This document shows, piece after piece, positions 1 through 9,793 of a stretch of 64,000 nucleotides of DNA. The position numbers were made by a program, and so were the translations under genes. Numbering within the stretch: the stretch's first letter is position 1; each line of letters starts with the position of its first letter. The DNA lies in assembly GCF_000576635.1 (NCBI RefSeq), contig NZ_AVFL01000032.1, positions 1 to 64,000 of the forward strand, given 5' to 3'. Below the pieces are notes generated by a model. It was given only the letters and a program-made list of their open reading frames with translations, was not told the origin of the DNA and ran no database searches. This stretch comes from Skermanella stibiiresistens SB22 (GTDB lineage Bacteria; Pseudomonadota; Alphaproteobacteria; Azospirillales; Azospirillaceae).

Positions 1-359
1 CCGCGCCGCGCGCCGCTCCGCCGCCGCCACCGGCTTCCGCGCCCCGTCCGGCTCCAGCTCCGGCGCAAACGGCCGCCTTGCCGCCGCCGACGGCACCTTC
101 CGCGTCGTCCGGTGGCGGGTTTCGCCTGCAGATCGCCTCGGTCAAATCGGAGGAGGGGGCCCGCGCCGAGTTCCAGCGTCTCCAGCGCCGCTATCCGGAG
201 ATCCTGAGTGGCTTGAGCGTCAACTATGTCCGCGCCGACCTCGGCGACAAGGGTATCTACTATCGTGTGCAGGCTGGGCCGGTCGACGAGGCGCGCGCCT
301 CGTCGATCTGCTCCTCCCTGAAGGCTCAGAGCGTCGGGTGCATCATTGTCCGCCAGTAA
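1..359 (+). CDS. SPOR-domain protein, C-terminal part (5' end outside window)
   Basis: This is the end of a gene that starts before the window; the frame is open from base 3. The visible part begins with a Pro/Ala-rich low-complexity linker of about 35 residues. It is followed by a roughly 70-residue SPOR domain (from 'FRLQIASVKSEEGA' to 'SVGCIIVRQ'). SPOR domains bind denuded peptidoglycan glycan strands, so the protein probably sits in the periplasm and acts at the septum or in wall maintenance. The stop at 357-359 overlaps the TTG start of nagZ, which suggests cotranscription. The missing N-terminus may carry a membrane anchor or Sel1/TPR repeats. Confidence 0.8.
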   Translation, partial: APRAAPPPPPASAPRPAPAPAQTAALPPPTAPSASSGGGFRLQIASVKSEEGARAEFQRLQRRYPEILSGLSVNYVRADLGDKGIYYRVQAGPVDEARASSICSSLKAQSVGCIIVRQ

Positions 360-1446
360 GTCTCCATGCTCCGTCAAGCGTCCCGCCGCGATCGTCTATG
401 GCTGCGCCGGCCTGAGCCTGACGGAGGATGAGCGGGAGTTCTTCCGTTCCGCCGATCCCTTGGGCTTCATCCTGTTCCGCCGCAACTGCGACAACCGCGA
501 CCAGATGCGCGCGCTAGTGGCCGATCTGCGCGCGACGGTCGGCAGGGCCGACGCGCCGGTGCTGATCGACCAGGAGGGCGGCCGAGTGGCGCGGATGCGT
601 CCACCATCATGGCCCGGCCACCCGGCGGCACGCCGGATCGGCGACCTCGCCGTCGGCGATCCCGAGGCGGGAGCCGAGGCCGCTTGGCTGAACGCCCGAC
701 TGCTCGCCGACATGCTCCACGATGTCGGCATCACGGTCGACTGCGCGCCGGTCTGCGACGTGCCAGTCGACGGGTCGCACGACGTGATCGGCGACCGGGC
801 CTTCTCGGACGATCCGGAACTGGTGGCGAGCCTTGCCCGGATCTCCTGCACCGGCTTGCTCGATGGCGGCGTGCTGCCGGTGATCAAGCATCTGCCGGGC
901 CATGGCCGCGCCCTGTGCGATAGCCACCTGGAGCAGCCGCTGGTGGAGGCGAGCCGCGCGGAACTGGCGCGCAGCGATTTCCTGCCATTCGAGGTGGTGT
1001 CGGATATGCCGCTGGGCATGGTCGCCCATGTCGTCTATAGCGAACTGGACCCGGTCCACCCCGCCAGCACGTCGCGCATCGTGATCAACTCGGTCATCCG
1101 GGACCAGATCGGCTTCGACGGACTGCTGTTCTGTGACGACTTGTCCATGGAGGCGCTGGCCGGCGGTGTCGCCGAGCGTGCCCTGGCGGTGCTGGAAGCG
1201 GGCTGCGATGTCGTGCTCCACTGCAATGGCAAGCTGGAGGAGATGCGGCACCTGCTGGGTGTCGTGCCGCCGATGACGGATGCCGCCATGGCGCGCTGGG
1301 AGCGGGCCCTGACCTTCCTGCAGCCGCCGGGACGCGGCGATGTCGACGCGATGCGCGAGCGGCTGATGGGCTTGTTGGAAGGCGAGTCGCTCGATGGCGA
1401 ATTGCTCGATGGCAATCGGGCCGATGGCGCGGATCTGGTGGCTTGA
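346..1446 (+). CDS. nagZ: beta-N-acetylhexosaminidase NagZ
   Basis: This is a glycoside hydrolase family 3 enzyme of 366 aa that removes N-acetylglucosamine from muropeptides during cytoplasmic peptidoglycan recycling. The flexible catalytic loop is visible as 'KHLPGHGRALCDSH' near residue 180, and the nucleophile Asp lies in 'FCDDLSMEAL' near residue 264. No ATG lies in frame near the N-terminus, so the start is TTG at 346, inside the end of the SPOR gene. The stop overlaps the ATG of the M50 peptidase gene (TGATG). It belongs to the SPOR-nagZ-M50-scpA-scpB run. Length and motifs are normal for the family. Confidence 0.93.
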   Translation: MSASKSPCSVKRPAAIVYGCAGLSLTEDEREFFRSADPLGFILFRRNCDNRDQMRALVADLRATVGRADAPVLIDQEGGRVARMRPPSWPGHPAARRIGDLAVGDPEAGAEAAWLNARLLADMLHDVGITVDCAPVCDVPVDGSHDVIGDRAFSDDPELVASLARISCTGLLDGGVLPVIKHLPGHGRALCDSHLEQPLVEASRAELARSDFLPFEVVSDMPLGMVAHVVYSELDPVHPASTSRIVINSVIRDQIGFDGLLFCDDLSMEALAGGVAERALAVLEAGCDVVLHCNGKLEEMRHLLGVVPPMTDAAMARWERALTFLQPPGRGDVDAMRERLMGLLEGESLDGELLDGNRADGADLVA

Positions 1447-2132
1447 TGGGCGACATCGGGCAGTTCCTGTTCGACGCCTCGGTCTGGGTGATTCCCGTGA
1501 TCATGGCGATCACCTTCCACGAGGCGGCCCACGGCTATGTCGCGTGGAAGCTGGGTGACGACACGGCGAAGAGCCTGGGGCGGGTGACATTCAATCCGAT
1601 CCGCCACATCGACCCACTGGGCACGGTGGTGCTGCCGGCGGTGATGTGGTTCACCACCTCGTTCCTGTTCGGCTGGGCCAAACCGGTGCCGGTCAACTTC
1701 CGCCGGTTGCGCAACCCGCGCTATGGCATGGTGCTGGTGGCGCTGGCGGGACCGGCGATCAACATCGTCCTCGCCTTCTTCGCCGCCTGGGCTTTGCGGT
1801 GGGTCGATTTCCTGCCGGCGGAAGCGCTGCTGTGGGTCCAGCAGAGTCTGGTGATCGCGGTCCAGATCAACGTCATCCTGGCCGTCTTCAACATGATCCC
1901 GCTGCCGCCGCTGGATGGCGGGCGTGTCGCGGTCGGGCTGCTGCCGCGGTCGCTGGCAATGCCCCTGGCCGGGCTGGAGAGGTACGGCATGTTCATCCTG
2001 ATCGGCGTGCTGTTCATCCTGCCTCTGGTCGGCAACCAATTCGGCGTCAATCTCAGCGTGCTGCCGTGGCTGCTGGGGCCGCCGGTCGAATACGTCATCG
2101 AGGTCCTCGGCTTCGTGAGCGGTCACGGCTGA
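1446..2132 (+). CDS. site-2 protease family (M50) integral membrane peptidase
   Basis: A polytopic membrane protein of 228 aa. The first helix carries the zinc-binding motif HEAAH at residues 25-29. A later helix carries the third-ligand motif 'NMIPLPPLDGG'. Together these define the compact M50B site-2 protease group, which cleaves substrates within the membrane. The motif 'GDDTAKSLGRVTFNP' is typical of the FtsH-like/YwhC subgroup. The ATG at 1446 overlaps the nagZ stop. The substrate is unknown; the position between nagZ and scpA is recurrent in alphaproteobacteria and does not by itself reveal the target. Confidence 0.88.
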   Translation: MGDIGQFLFDASVWVIPVIMAITFHEAAHGYVAWKLGDDTAKSLGRVTFNPIRHIDPLGTVVLPAVMWFTTSFLFGWAKPVPVNFRRLRNPRYGMVLVALAGPAINIVLAFFAAWALRWVDFLPAEALLWVQQSLVIAVQINVILAVFNMIPLPPLDGGRVAVGLLPRSLAMPLAGLERYGMFILIGVLFILPLVGNQFGVNLSVLPWLLGPPVEYVIEVLGFVSGHG

Positions 2133-2138
2133 GCGGCC

Positions 2139-2897
2139 ATGGACGACGCGATCGCCGAGGCGCCGACGGAAGGCACGCTGGTACTCGATCTCGATGGCTT
2201 CGAGGGGCCGATCGATGTTCTGCTGACGCTGGCGCGCGACCAGAAGGTCGACCTGACACGCATCTCCATCCTGCAACTGACGGATCAATACCTCGCCTTC
2301 GTCGCCGAGGCGCGGCGCATCCGCTTGGAACTGGCGGCGGATTATCTGGTGATGGCGGCATGGCTGGCCTATCTCAAGTCGCGCCTGCTGCTGCCGGAGA
2401 AGGACGAGGAGGAGCCCAGCGGCGAGGACATGGCGCAGGCTCTCGCCTTCCAGCTTCTCCGGCTGGAGGCGATGCAGGCGGCTGGCGCCAAGCTGCTCGA
2501 CCGGCCGCGCCTGGGGCGGGACGTCTTCGCGCGCGGCGCGCCCGAGGGCATCCAGATCGTCACCAAATCGATCTTCGACCTGTCGCTGTACGACTTGCTC
2601 AAGAGCTATACCGAGCACAAGCGGCGCGAGGAGTTCGACACTTGGCGCATCCAGCCGACCGAGTTGTACTCGATGGAGGACGCCCTGGAGCACCTGTCCG
2701 AGATGCTGGGTCGCCTGCCGGACTGGACCTCGCTCGCCAGCTTCGTCCCGGGAGCGGGCGGCGATAGCTTGATGAGCCGCTCGGCGCTGGCCGCCCACTT
2801 CGTCGCCAGCCTGGAACTGACCAAGGCGGGAAGGCTGGAGTTGAAGCAGGACGGCGTCTTCTCGCCGATCTACCTGCGCCGGGTCCGGTCATCATGA
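2139..2897 (+). CDS. scpA: segregation and condensation protein ScpA
   Basis: Kleisin subunit of the SMC-ScpAB condensin, 252 aa. The N-terminal 'FEGPIDVLLTLARDQKVDL' segment is the conserved SMC-neck-binding region. The middle section is acidic ('KDEEEPSGED') and the C-terminus forms the winged helix that binds the SMC head. It bridges the SMC heads in chromosome compaction and segregation. The start ATG at 2139 follows the M50 gene by 6 bp, and the last codons overlap scpB by 4 bp (ATGA), indicating translational coupling with its partner. Confidence 0.93.
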   Translation: MDDAIAEAPTEGTLVLDLDGFEGPIDVLLTLARDQKVDLTRISILQLTDQYLAFVAEARRIRLELAADYLVMAAWLAYLKSRLLLPEKDEEEPSGEDMAQALAFQLLRLEAMQAAGAKLLDRPRLGRDVFARGAPEGIQIVTKSIFDLSLYDLLKSYTEHKRREEFDTWRIQPTELYSMEDALEHLSEMLGRLPDWTSLASFVPGAGGDSLMSRSALAAHFVASLELTKAGRLELKQDGVFSPIYLRRVRSS

Positions 2898-3481
2898 CAC
2901 CAAGGCTACGCCTGCTGGAAGCCATGCTGTTCGCGTCGCCGGAGCCGTTGGACGCGCGCACCTTGGAAAATCGGCTGGGCTCGGACACCGAGGTCGGCGG
3001 CCTGCTGGCCGACCTCGCGGCGCATTACGCCGACCGCGGCATCAATCTGGTCCACGTCGGGGGCCGCTGGTCGTTCCGGACGGCGCCCGATCTGGCGGAC
3101 AAGCTGCGCGTCGACGCCGAGGTCCAGAAGAAGCTATCCCGCGCCACAACGGAGACGCTGGCGATCATCGCGTATCACCAACCGGTGACCCGAGGCGAGA
3201 TCGAGAGCATCCGCGGCGTGGCGACCAGCAAGGGCACCCTGGACATCCTGATGGAAGCCGGCTGGGTACGCCCCGGAAAGCGCCGGGAGACGCCGGGCCG
3301 TCCGCTGACCTGGATCACCACGGATGGCTTCCTGGACCATTTTGGGCTCGAAAGCCTCCGTGACCTGCCCAACCTCGACGACCTCAAGGCTTCCGGCCTG
3401 CTGGATCCCCGTCCGGTCCTAACCTCGATCGCCGGCGGCGGTGACGCGACGCCCGCGCGCGAGGATGAGGCGGAGGGGTGA
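2894..3481 (+). CDS. scpB: segregation and condensation protein ScpB
   Basis: Partner of ScpA, 195 aa, made of two winged-helix domains that dimerise and clamp the centre of the kleisin. The motif 'ETLAIIAYHQPVTRGEIESI' in the second half is diagnostic for the family. The ATGA overlap with scpA supports equimolar synthesis. In related genomes tatA often comes next; here the gene is followed by a convergent DUF1275 gene and about 10.7 kb of accessory genes before tatA. Confidence 0.93.
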   Translation: MTPRLRLLEAMLFASPEPLDARTLENRLGSDTEVGGLLADLAAHYADRGINLVHVGGRWSFRTAPDLADKLRVDAEVQKKLSRATTETLAIIAYHQPVTRGEIESIRGVATSKGTLDILMEAGWVRPGKRRETPGRPLTWITTDGFLDHFGLESLRDLPNLDDLKASGLLDPRPVLTSIAGGGDATPAREDEAEG

Positions 3482-3490
3482 CGCCCGGCC

Positions 3491-4213
3491 TCAAGCCCGC
3501 CCGTCCTCCCCGCGTTTCTCCGCATGCGACGAACCTGCGTCGAACAGCGCCAGTGCCGCCAGCAGCGTGACCGGGAAGATGACCGAGGTGAAGCCGGTCG
3601 CGCGGACCGCGACACCGCCGGCGAGGGCGCCGAGCAGGTAGGCGGTCCAGGTGGCGGCCAGGACGATGCGGTGCTGGGCCGCGCTGGCGTCGCGGCTCCG
3701 GCCGGCCAAACCAGTGGCCGCCTCCTCGGCGAGGCTGGTCAGGGTGCCGGTCACGAAGGTCGTCCGGACCACCTTGCCCGCGACGCGGGGCAGGACGACG
3801 GTGTGCATGCCCATGCTGACCGTCAGCAGGGCCAGCATCACGTGATAGCGCCAGCCACCGGTGGGATCCTCGGCGTACCACCAGCCGATCAGCCAGAACC
3901 CGCCGATCATGATGGTCTCCAAGCCGAAGATGATCCCGCGACCGAAACGTGTCCTCAGCAGTCCATCCAACAGGGTTGCGCCGATGAAGGCACCCAGGAT
4001 GAACAGGGGGATGGTGGCGGCGTGCCGCGTCGCCTCGGTCCAATTCCCTTCGGCGAGGTCGATGCCGAGCAGGACGGTGTTGCCCGTCATGTTGGCGGTG
4101 AAGATGTGGTCGAGCAGGACATAGCCGACCGCATCGACGAACCCGGAGATCCAGGCCAGGATGACGGCCAGCCGGCCGAACTCCGGGTTGTCCGCGATGG
4201 GCGTCGGCGACAC
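3491..4213 (-). CDS. YoaK/DUF1275 family membrane protein
   Basis: A hydrophobic protein of 240 aa with about six membrane segments and the family hallmarks 'VDAVGYVLLDHIFTANMTGNTVLLG' (first 19 residues of that stretch are the core) and 'MGMHTVVLPRVAGKVVRTTFVTG'-like segments near residues 120-140. DUF1275 proteins are inner-membrane proteins of unknown biochemical function. The start is GTG at 4213; no closer ATG precedes the conserved N-terminus. It is convergent with scpB (9 bp apart) and lies downstream of the fructose PTS genes on the same strand, but a functional link to them is not evident. Confidence 0.8.
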   Translation of the reverse strand: MSPTPIADNPEFGRLAVILAWISGFVDAVGYVLLDHIFTANMTGNTVLLGIDLAEGNWTEATRHAATIPLFILGAFIGATLLDGLLRTRFGRGIIFGLETIMIGGFWLIGWWYAEDPTGGWRYHVMLALLTVSMGMHTVVLPRVAGKVVRTTFVTGTLTSLAEEAATGLAGRSRDASAAQHRIVLAATWTAYLLGALAGGVAVRATGFTSVIFPVTLLAALALFDAGSSHAEKRGEDGRA

Positions 4214-4229
4214 GGGCTGGCCGTTCCGG

Positions 4230-6107
4230 CTAGGCCGTCTCCGCTCCCGCTCCCAGGGTCGCCGCCGTTCCAGGTTTCTTCAGCAGGATGACCAGTACCG
4301 CGGTCACCACCGTGCCGATGACGATCGCCAGGGCGTAGAGCCCGACATGGGTGACGGCGTTGGGAATGCCCAGCACGAAAATGCCGCCGTGGGGTGCCCG
4401 CAATTCACAGCCGAACAGCATCGACAGCGCGCCGGTCAGGGCGGAGCCAACGATGCCGGGTGGGATCACTCGGAGGGGGTCCTTTGCGGCGAACGGGATG
4501 GCGCCTTCGGTGATGAAGGAGATGCCGAGCACGGAGGCGGCCTTGCCGGCGTCTCGTTCGTCCTGGGTGAAGCGGTTCTTCGCCAGCATGGTGGCGAGCG
4601 CCAAGCCAAGCGGCGGGGTCATGCCGGCGGCCATCACCGCCGCCATCGGCAGGTAGGTTTCCGACGCCAACAGCCCGACCGCGAAGGTGTAGGCGGACTT
4701 GTTGATCGGACCCCCCATGTCCACCGCCATCATGCCGCCCAGCAGCAACCCCAGGAACACGGCGTTGGCGGAGGTCATGCCGCTGAGCCAAGCCGTCAGG
4801 CCGGACAGGATCGCCGCGATCGGCGTTCCCACCACATAGATCATCAGCAACCCGACAGCGACGCTGGCGAGCAGCGGGATGATCAGTACCGGCTTCAACC
4901 CCTCCAGGTTCTGCGGCAGCTTGATCCAGGCCCTGAGGTAATAGGCGATGTAGCCGGCCATGAAACCGGAGGCGAGACCACCGAGGAACCCGGCACCGAT
5001 TTGGTTGGCGAGCATGCCGCCGATCAAGCCCGGAGCCAAGCCTGGTCGGTCGGCGATGGAGAACGCGATGAAGCCGGACAGGACGGGAACCATCAAGGCG
5101 AAGGCCGCCTGTCCGCCGATCTGCATCAGGGCCGCGGCCAGCGAGCCCGGCTCCTTCGCGGCGTCGATGCCGAACATAAAGGACAGCGCTATGGCCAGAC
5201 CACCCGCGACGACGACGGGGATCGTGTAGGACACGCCGGTCATCAGATGCTTGTACGGACCCGTCCGCTGGGAGGACCGCTCGGCCTTCAGCCGCTCGAC
5301 CTCGCCGGCCAGGTTCTTGCCGACGCCTGGGGTGGCGGCTTCCCCGCCTCCTCCCGGCTGGGCCGCTTCCGCGAAGGCGGTCGTGATAACCTGCTTGCCG
5401 CCCTTCAGCGCCTTGCCGGTCGAGGTCGAGTAGACCCGCTTATGGGTGAAACGGTCCAGGGCCACATTGGTGTCGGCGGCGATGATCACGACGTCGGCGG
5501 CCTCGATCTCCTCCGGCGTCAGGGTGTTGCCGGACCCGACCGAACCTTGGGTCTCGACCCGGATCTGGTGACCCATGGCCTTGGCCGCCTTGTTCAACGC
5601 CTCCGCCGCCATGAAGGTATGGGCGATGCCGGTCGGGCATGACGTGATCGCCACGATGCGCTTTGGGATCTCCGCCACGGGTGCGGCGGCGGGCGGTGGA
5701 GCCGTGGTGGGGCTGGCGGCGGGTTTGATGGCCTGACGCTTGGGCGCGGCGACCGGCATGGGTGCCGCCACTGCCGGCGCCAACTCCGCCACGGGTTCCA
5801 ACTCGCGGTCGCCCAGCGCGTCGCGCAACACGCGGGCGGTGTGCCGGATCGCCTCGCTGGGAGTGGTGCGATGGATCGACTTGCCGTGGAAGCGGCCTTG
5901 GTCGTCGGGCTGGTCGGTCGCCAGGATCACGACCTCGGCGGCGCGGATATCACCCTCCGACAGCCGATCCATCGGACCCTCGGGGCCCAGCCGCTCGACC
6001 CGGATGTCATAACCCAGCATGTCCGCGGTGATCTCCAGCGCCTCGGCCGCCATGGCGGTGTGGGCGGCGGAGGAGCGGGACCCCGTTACGGCAACCACTT
6101 TTCTCAT
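4230..6107 (-). CDS. fruA: fructose PTS transporter EIIBC component FruA
   Basis: The fructose permease that transports and phosphorylates fructose to fructose-1-phosphate. It begins with a degenerate EIIB' domain in which the phospho-accepting Cys is replaced ('VTGSRSSAAHT'). A Pro/Ala linker leads to the active EIIB domain with Cys in 'TSCPTGIAHTFMAAEAL'. The EIIC domain of about eight to ten helices follows, containing 'MAVDMGGPINKSAYTF' and 'GAIPFAAKDP'. The start chosen is ATG at 6107 (625 aa), just before the conserved strand. A GTG at 6155 overlapping the fruK stop (GTGA) would add 16 unconserved residues. It is the last gene of the fruB-fruK-fruA operon. Confidence 0.92.
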   Translation of the reverse strand: MRKVVAVTGSRSSAAHTAMAAEALEITADMLGYDIRVERLGPEGPMDRLSEGDIRAAEVVILATDQPDDQGRFHGKSIHRTTPSEAIRHTARVLRDALGDRELEPVAELAPAVAAPMPVAAPKRQAIKPAASPTTAPPPAAAPVAEIPKRIVAITSCPTGIAHTFMAAEALNKAAKAMGHQIRVETQGSVGSGNTLTPEEIEAADVVIIAADTNVALDRFTHKRVYSTSTGKALKGGKQVITTAFAEAAQPGGGGEAATPGVGKNLAGEVERLKAERSSQRTGPYKHLMTGVSYTIPVVVAGGLAIALSFMFGIDAAKEPGSLAAALMQIGGQAAFALMVPVLSGFIAFSIADRPGLAPGLIGGMLANQIGAGFLGGLASGFMAGYIAYYLRAWIKLPQNLEGLKPVLIIPLLASVAVGLLMIYVVGTPIAAILSGLTAWLSGMTSANAVFLGLLLGGMMAVDMGGPINKSAYTFAVGLLASETYLPMAAVMAAGMTPPLGLALATMLAKNRFTQDERDAGKAASVLGISFITEGAIPFAAKDPLRVIPPGIVGSALTGALSMLFGCELRAPHGGIFVLGIPNAVTHVGLYALAIVIGTVVTAVLVILLKKPGTAATLGAGAETA

Positions 6108-6151
6108 GGCGCTTTTCTCATGCTTCTTGTCTCCAGCCGGCGGGTTTTCTC

Positions 6152-7150
6152 TCACGGGGCGAGGATTTGCACATCGATCTCTTCCGCCGTCTTCTCGATG
6201 GTCTCGGGTGATGGCAGCCGCGGCCCGACCGTCGTCAGGGTGCCCGCCGAAAACGCCGTCGCCAGCCGGGCGCAGCCTTCCAGGTCGAGCCCGCGCAGCT
6301 TGGCGAGGACCAACCCCGCCACCATGGCGTCACCGGCGCCGACCGTGCTTTGGACGATCACGGCGGGCGGCCGTGCGCGGATGCGGGTGGTGCCCTCGGC
6401 GAAGATGGCGCCTTCCGCTCCCATCGACACCACGACACAGTCGATCCCCCGGTCGATCAGGTCCTGGATCGCTGCAAGGATCGACGCCTCGTCCGACAGC
6501 TTCCTGCCGGTCAGCTCCTCCAGTTCCTCCAGGTTCGGCTTGATCGCGTAGGGCAGGGAGGCCACGCCGCTGGCGAAGGCGGGTCCGCTGGCGTCGAGGA
6601 TCACCTTCTTGCCGTTGCCGCGCAGGTCCAGGACCATGTCGGCGTAGACGGAGTCCGGCGTGCCGGCGGGGACGCTTCCCGAGAGCACGAACCAATCGTG
6701 ATCCAGCCCCATGGCCCCGATGGCCTCGCGCAGCCGGTCGAGGTTCTCGGGCGCGAATCCCAGGCCCGGCAGGTTGATGTCGGTGATCCGCTTGTTGGGC
6801 GTGTCCAGGATCTTGACGTTGGCCCGCGTCCGGCCGGGGACCATCACGAAGCGATCCGTGATTCCCTTGGCGTGGAAGAAGCTCCGGAAGATGTCGGCGT
6901 TGTCCAAGCCCATGAAGCCCGTGACGCTGACTGTCGTGGAAAAGTCTGCTAGGAACGCCGCGACGTTGATGCCCTTGCCGCCGGGATCGGCCTGTTCCCA
7001 TTCCACCCGGTTCACTTGACCGGCGGCGAAGTCGGGGATGGACAAGGTCTGGTCGATCGCCGGGTTCAGGGTGATCGTCGCGACACGAACTGTCGTGTCC
7101 GCTTCCGCCGAACGCTCCTGCTTGGTGTCGATATCGGTCATGGTGTCCAT
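6152..7150 (-). CDS. fruK: 1-phosphofructokinase FruK
   Basis: A PfkB-family kinase of 332 aa that phosphorylates fructose-1-phosphate to fructose-1,6-bisphosphate. The N-terminal 'TLNPAIDQTLSIPDF' strand and 'DPGGKGINVA' substrate loop are typical. The C-terminal PfkB signature 'STVGAGDAMVAGL' holds the catalytic Asp and anion hole. It lies between the PTS phosphotransfer gene and the permease with only 2 bp to fruB, so it is part of the operon. An N-terminal tail of about 20 residues precedes the domain. Confidence 0.94.
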   Translation of the reverse strand: MDTMTDIDTKQERSAEADTTVRVATITLNPAIDQTLSIPDFAAGQVNRVEWEQADPGGKGINVAAFLADFSTTVSVTGFMGLDNADIFRSFFHAKGITDRFVMVPGRTRANVKILDTPNKRITDINLPGLGFAPENLDRLREAIGAMGLDHDWFVLSGSVPAGTPDSVYADMVLDLRGNGKKVILDASGPAFASGVASLPYAIKPNLEELEELTGRKLSDEASILAAIQDLIDRGIDCVVVSMGAEGAIFAEGTTRIRARPPAVIVQSTVGAGDAMVAGLVLAKLRGLDLEGCARLATAFSAGTLTTVGPRLPSPETIEKTAEEIDVQILAP

Positions 7151-7152
7151 GG

Positions 7153-9678
7153 TCAGGCGGCCTCGCTGGTCAAGGCCCGGACTTCGGCGGCACCGTCGCA
7201 GGCCAAGGCGCGGCGCGCCAGATCCTTGGCGTCCTCATAGGCCATGCTCCGGATCTGCGCCTTGAGCGCCGGGATGTTGGGAACGCCGACGCTCAACTCG
7301 TCCACGTCGAGCCCGATCAGGATCGGGGCGGCGACCGGATCGGCGGCGAGGTTGCCACAGACGCCCACCCACTTGCCCTCGCCATGGGCGGCGCGGACGG
7401 TCTGGTCGACCATGCGGAGGACGGCGGGATGGAGTCCATCGGCCTCGCGAGCGAGAGCCGGATGTCCCCGGTCCATCGCCAGCGTGTACTGCGTCAGGTC
7501 GTTGGTGCCGATCGAGAAGAAGTCGACCTCGCGCGCCAGCAAGTCCGCCATCACGGCGGAGGACGGCACTTCAACCATGATGCCGACATCGATTTCCGGG
7601 CCATCCACCTCGCGCCGGATCTCCTCGACCAGGGCGCGACCCCGACGGAACTCCGCCACCGACGTGATCATCGGGAACATGATCTTGATCTCGCCATGGG
7701 ACGCGGCCCGCAGGATCGCGCGAAGCTGGGAGCGGAACAGGTCCGGCATCGTGAATGACAGGCGGATGCCGCGCTGGCCCAGGAACGGGTTATCCTCGTG
7801 CGCCATCGCGATGTAGGGCAGCGGCTTGTCACCCCCGGCGTCGAGCGTGCGGACGATCAGCGGCAGGCCACCCAAGGCTTCCGCCATGGCGCGATAGGCC
7901 TCGTACTGCTCCTCCTCGCTCGGCGGATCGGTGCGGTCCTGGAACAGGAACTCTGTTCGCAGCAATCCGACCGCCTCGCCTCCGGCCTGGACCGCGCGTC
8001 CCGCCTCCGGCACCGCGCCGATATTGGCGGCGACTTCGACGCGGTGGCCGTCGATGGTGATCGCCGGGCGGTATGCCGCCTGGAGAACCTCCGCCCGGCG
8101 TTGTCCCGCCCCGTGCTGGGCGCTCCGGGCGGTCTCCAAGCGGGCGGCGTCTGGATCGGGCAGTACGGTCCCGCGCGACCCGTCCAAGACGGCGGTGACG
8201 CCGGTCGCCAGATCCAAGACCTCGTGTCCGGCGCCGACGACCGCCGGGATGTCCAGCGACCGGGCGAGGATGGCGGTGTGCGAGTTGGGACCGCCGAGTG
8301 CGGTGAGGATGCCCTTGACCAGATCGGGATCGAGCGAGGCGGTGTCCGACGGCGTCAGATCCTCCGCGACCAGGATGATCTCGTGGTCGGGAAGGTTGGA
8401 CTCCTGTTCGTTGCGGCGGATCAGCAGTCGCAGCACGCGGGCGCCGACATCCCGGAGATCGTTGGCGCGGCCGGCGAGCAGCGGATCGCTGAGTCCCGCC
8501 AAGTCTTCCGCCCGTTCCTCGATCGTCTCGCGCCACGCGTAGGCCGCGGTTTCACCCAAGCCGATGCGGTGGCGGACGGCGTCGATCAGATCGGGGTCGT
8601 CCAGGAACTCGCGGTGGGCCGCGAAGATCCGGGCTTCCATCTCGCCGGCGCGGCGCTCGACCGTACGATGAAGCTCGTCCAACTCCGCGCCCGCGCGGTC
8701 GATCGCATGGTCGAAATCGGCGCGTTCGGCGTCGGAGTTGATGGCGTGCCGTTCGATGTCCTCCTCCACCTGCTTTCGCAATTGGTGGAGCGGGGCTATG
8801 GCGATACCGGGAGCGGCGGCGACGCCTCGGATCAGACCGGGCTCATCATCCGGCGTGGCGTGAGGGATTGCTTGTCCGGCGGGTTGAACGTCCGGTGCCG
8901 CCTTGGGCGCCGCGTGGGCCGCCTCGTCCTCTTCCCCCAAACCGGACTCCACCGCGTCGATCAAGGTATGGAGCGCTTTCTCGGCATCTGGTCCGTCGGC
9001 GGAAATGCTGATGACCCCGCCGCTCTCGACACCCAGCCGAAGCATCGACACCATGCTCTTGCCGTTGGCGGTCTTGCCCTGATGGCTGACCCTGATATCG
9101 GAATTGAACTGTTTCGCCAGGGTCACGAAAATGGAGGCGGGACGGGCGTGCAGCCCGGTGCCCCCCGTGACCTCGACTTCGGCCCGCATGCCGCCACCCA
9201 GGAAAGGCACCACCGTCGCCGGCGGCGTGGGAGCCGAAGCCTCGCGGGAGCGGGCGGGGTCGAGGGCGGCGACGATCTCATCGATATCGCCGGTGCGGGC
9301 CAGCCGCATCACCGTCGCCTCGTCATCCAGCACGTCGGTCAGTTTCTGGAGAACGCCGATATGCTCATCCGACCGGGCGGCGATGCCGACGACGAGGTGG
9401 ACGATCTCTCCGGGATTCCACTCGACGCCGTAGGGCAACTGAAGGACCGACAGGCCGGTGTGGAGGATCAGTTCACGATCCTGGGGCAGGCCATGCGGGA
9501 TGGCGATGCCATTGCCGAGGTATGTGGCGGTGACCGTCTCCCGCCTCATCATACTCTCGACGTAACCGGGCTGGATGTAGCCGCCTTCGACCAAGATGCC
9601 GCCCGCTTGGCGGATGGCATCGGCCTTGTCCCTGGCGTTCGCCGCGATCCGCACATTTTCCGGTCCCAAGCTGACCAT
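7153..9678 (-). CDS. fruB: fructose PTS multiphosphoryl transfer protein (EIIA-HPr-EI fusion)
   Basis: A single 841-aa protein carrying the soluble steps of the PTS. The EIIA(Fru) domain occupies about residues 1-145, with active His62 in 'AIPHGLPQD'. HPr covers about 160-255, with His177 in 'GLHARPAS'. Enzyme I covers about 275-841, with the phospho-His in '[13 protein letters not shown]' and the PEP-binding end '[17 protein letters not shown]'. It passes phosphate from PEP to FruA. The start is ATG at 9678, preceded by an AAGGA ribosome site; ATG at 9699 is an alternative. Longer readings would overlap the divergent DUF1194 gene. This fusion is a known proteobacterial arrangement. Confidence 0.93.
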   Translation of the reverse strand: MVSLGPENVRIAANARDKADAIRQAGGILVEGGYIQPGYVESMMRRETVTATYLGNGIAIPHGLPQDRELILHTGLSVLQLPYGVEWNPGEIVHLVVGIAARSDEHIGVLQKLTDVLDDEATVMRLARTGDIDEIVAALDPARSREASAPTPPATVVPFLGGGMRAEVEVTGGTGLHARPASIFVTLAKQFNSDIRVSHQGKTANGKSMVSMLRLGVESGGVISISADGPDAEKALHTLIDAVESGLGEEDEAAHAAPKAAPDVQPAGQAIPHATPDDEPGLIRGVAAAPGIAIAPLHQLRKQVEEDIERHAINSDAERADFDHAIDRAGAELDELHRTVERRAGEMEARIFAAHREFLDDPDLIDAVRHRIGLGETAAYAWRETIEERAEDLAGLSDPLLAGRANDLRDVGARVLRLLIRRNEQESNLPDHEIILVAEDLTPSDTASLDPDLVKGILTALGGPNSHTAILARSLDIPAVVGAGHEVLDLATGVTAVLDGSRGTVLPDPDAARLETARSAQHGAGQRRAEVLQAAYRPAITIDGHRVEVAANIGAVPEAGRAVQAGGEAVGLLRTEFLFQDRTDPPSEEEQYEAYRAMAEALGGLPLIVRTLDAGGDKPLPYIAMAHEDNPFLGQRGIRLSFTMPDLFRSQLRAILRAASHGEIKIMFPMITSVAEFRRGRALVEEIRREVDGPEIDVGIMVEVPSSAVMADLLAREVDFFSIGTNDLTQYTLAMDRGHPALAREADGLHPAVLRMVDQTVRAAHGEGKWVGVCGNLAADPVAAPILIGLDVDELSVGVPNIPALKAQIRSMAYEDAKDLARRALACDGAAEVRALTSEAA

Positions 9679-9793
9679 TCGGCTATCCTTTTCGGGCATC
9701 TGACTCAATCTATCTAACCCAGTGCCGGAGAAAGCGTTGCATTCGGCGGGTGTGGCCCGCAATGGGCCGGAACTGGCTTTGGAGGGATCCCGC

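Noticed and set aside
1035-2798. A 587-codon open frame on the minus strand
   Set aside because: It is the shadow of nagZ, the M50 peptidase and scpA, which all have clear family motifs on the plus strand.
4161-5642. A 493-codon plus-strand open frame across the fruA gene
   Set aside because: It is antisense to fruA, whose EIIB and EIIC motifs are intact; the frame has no domain.
7798-9717. A 639-codon plus-strand frame across fruB
   Set aside because: Antisense to the EIIA-HPr-EI fusion, with shadow-type composition.
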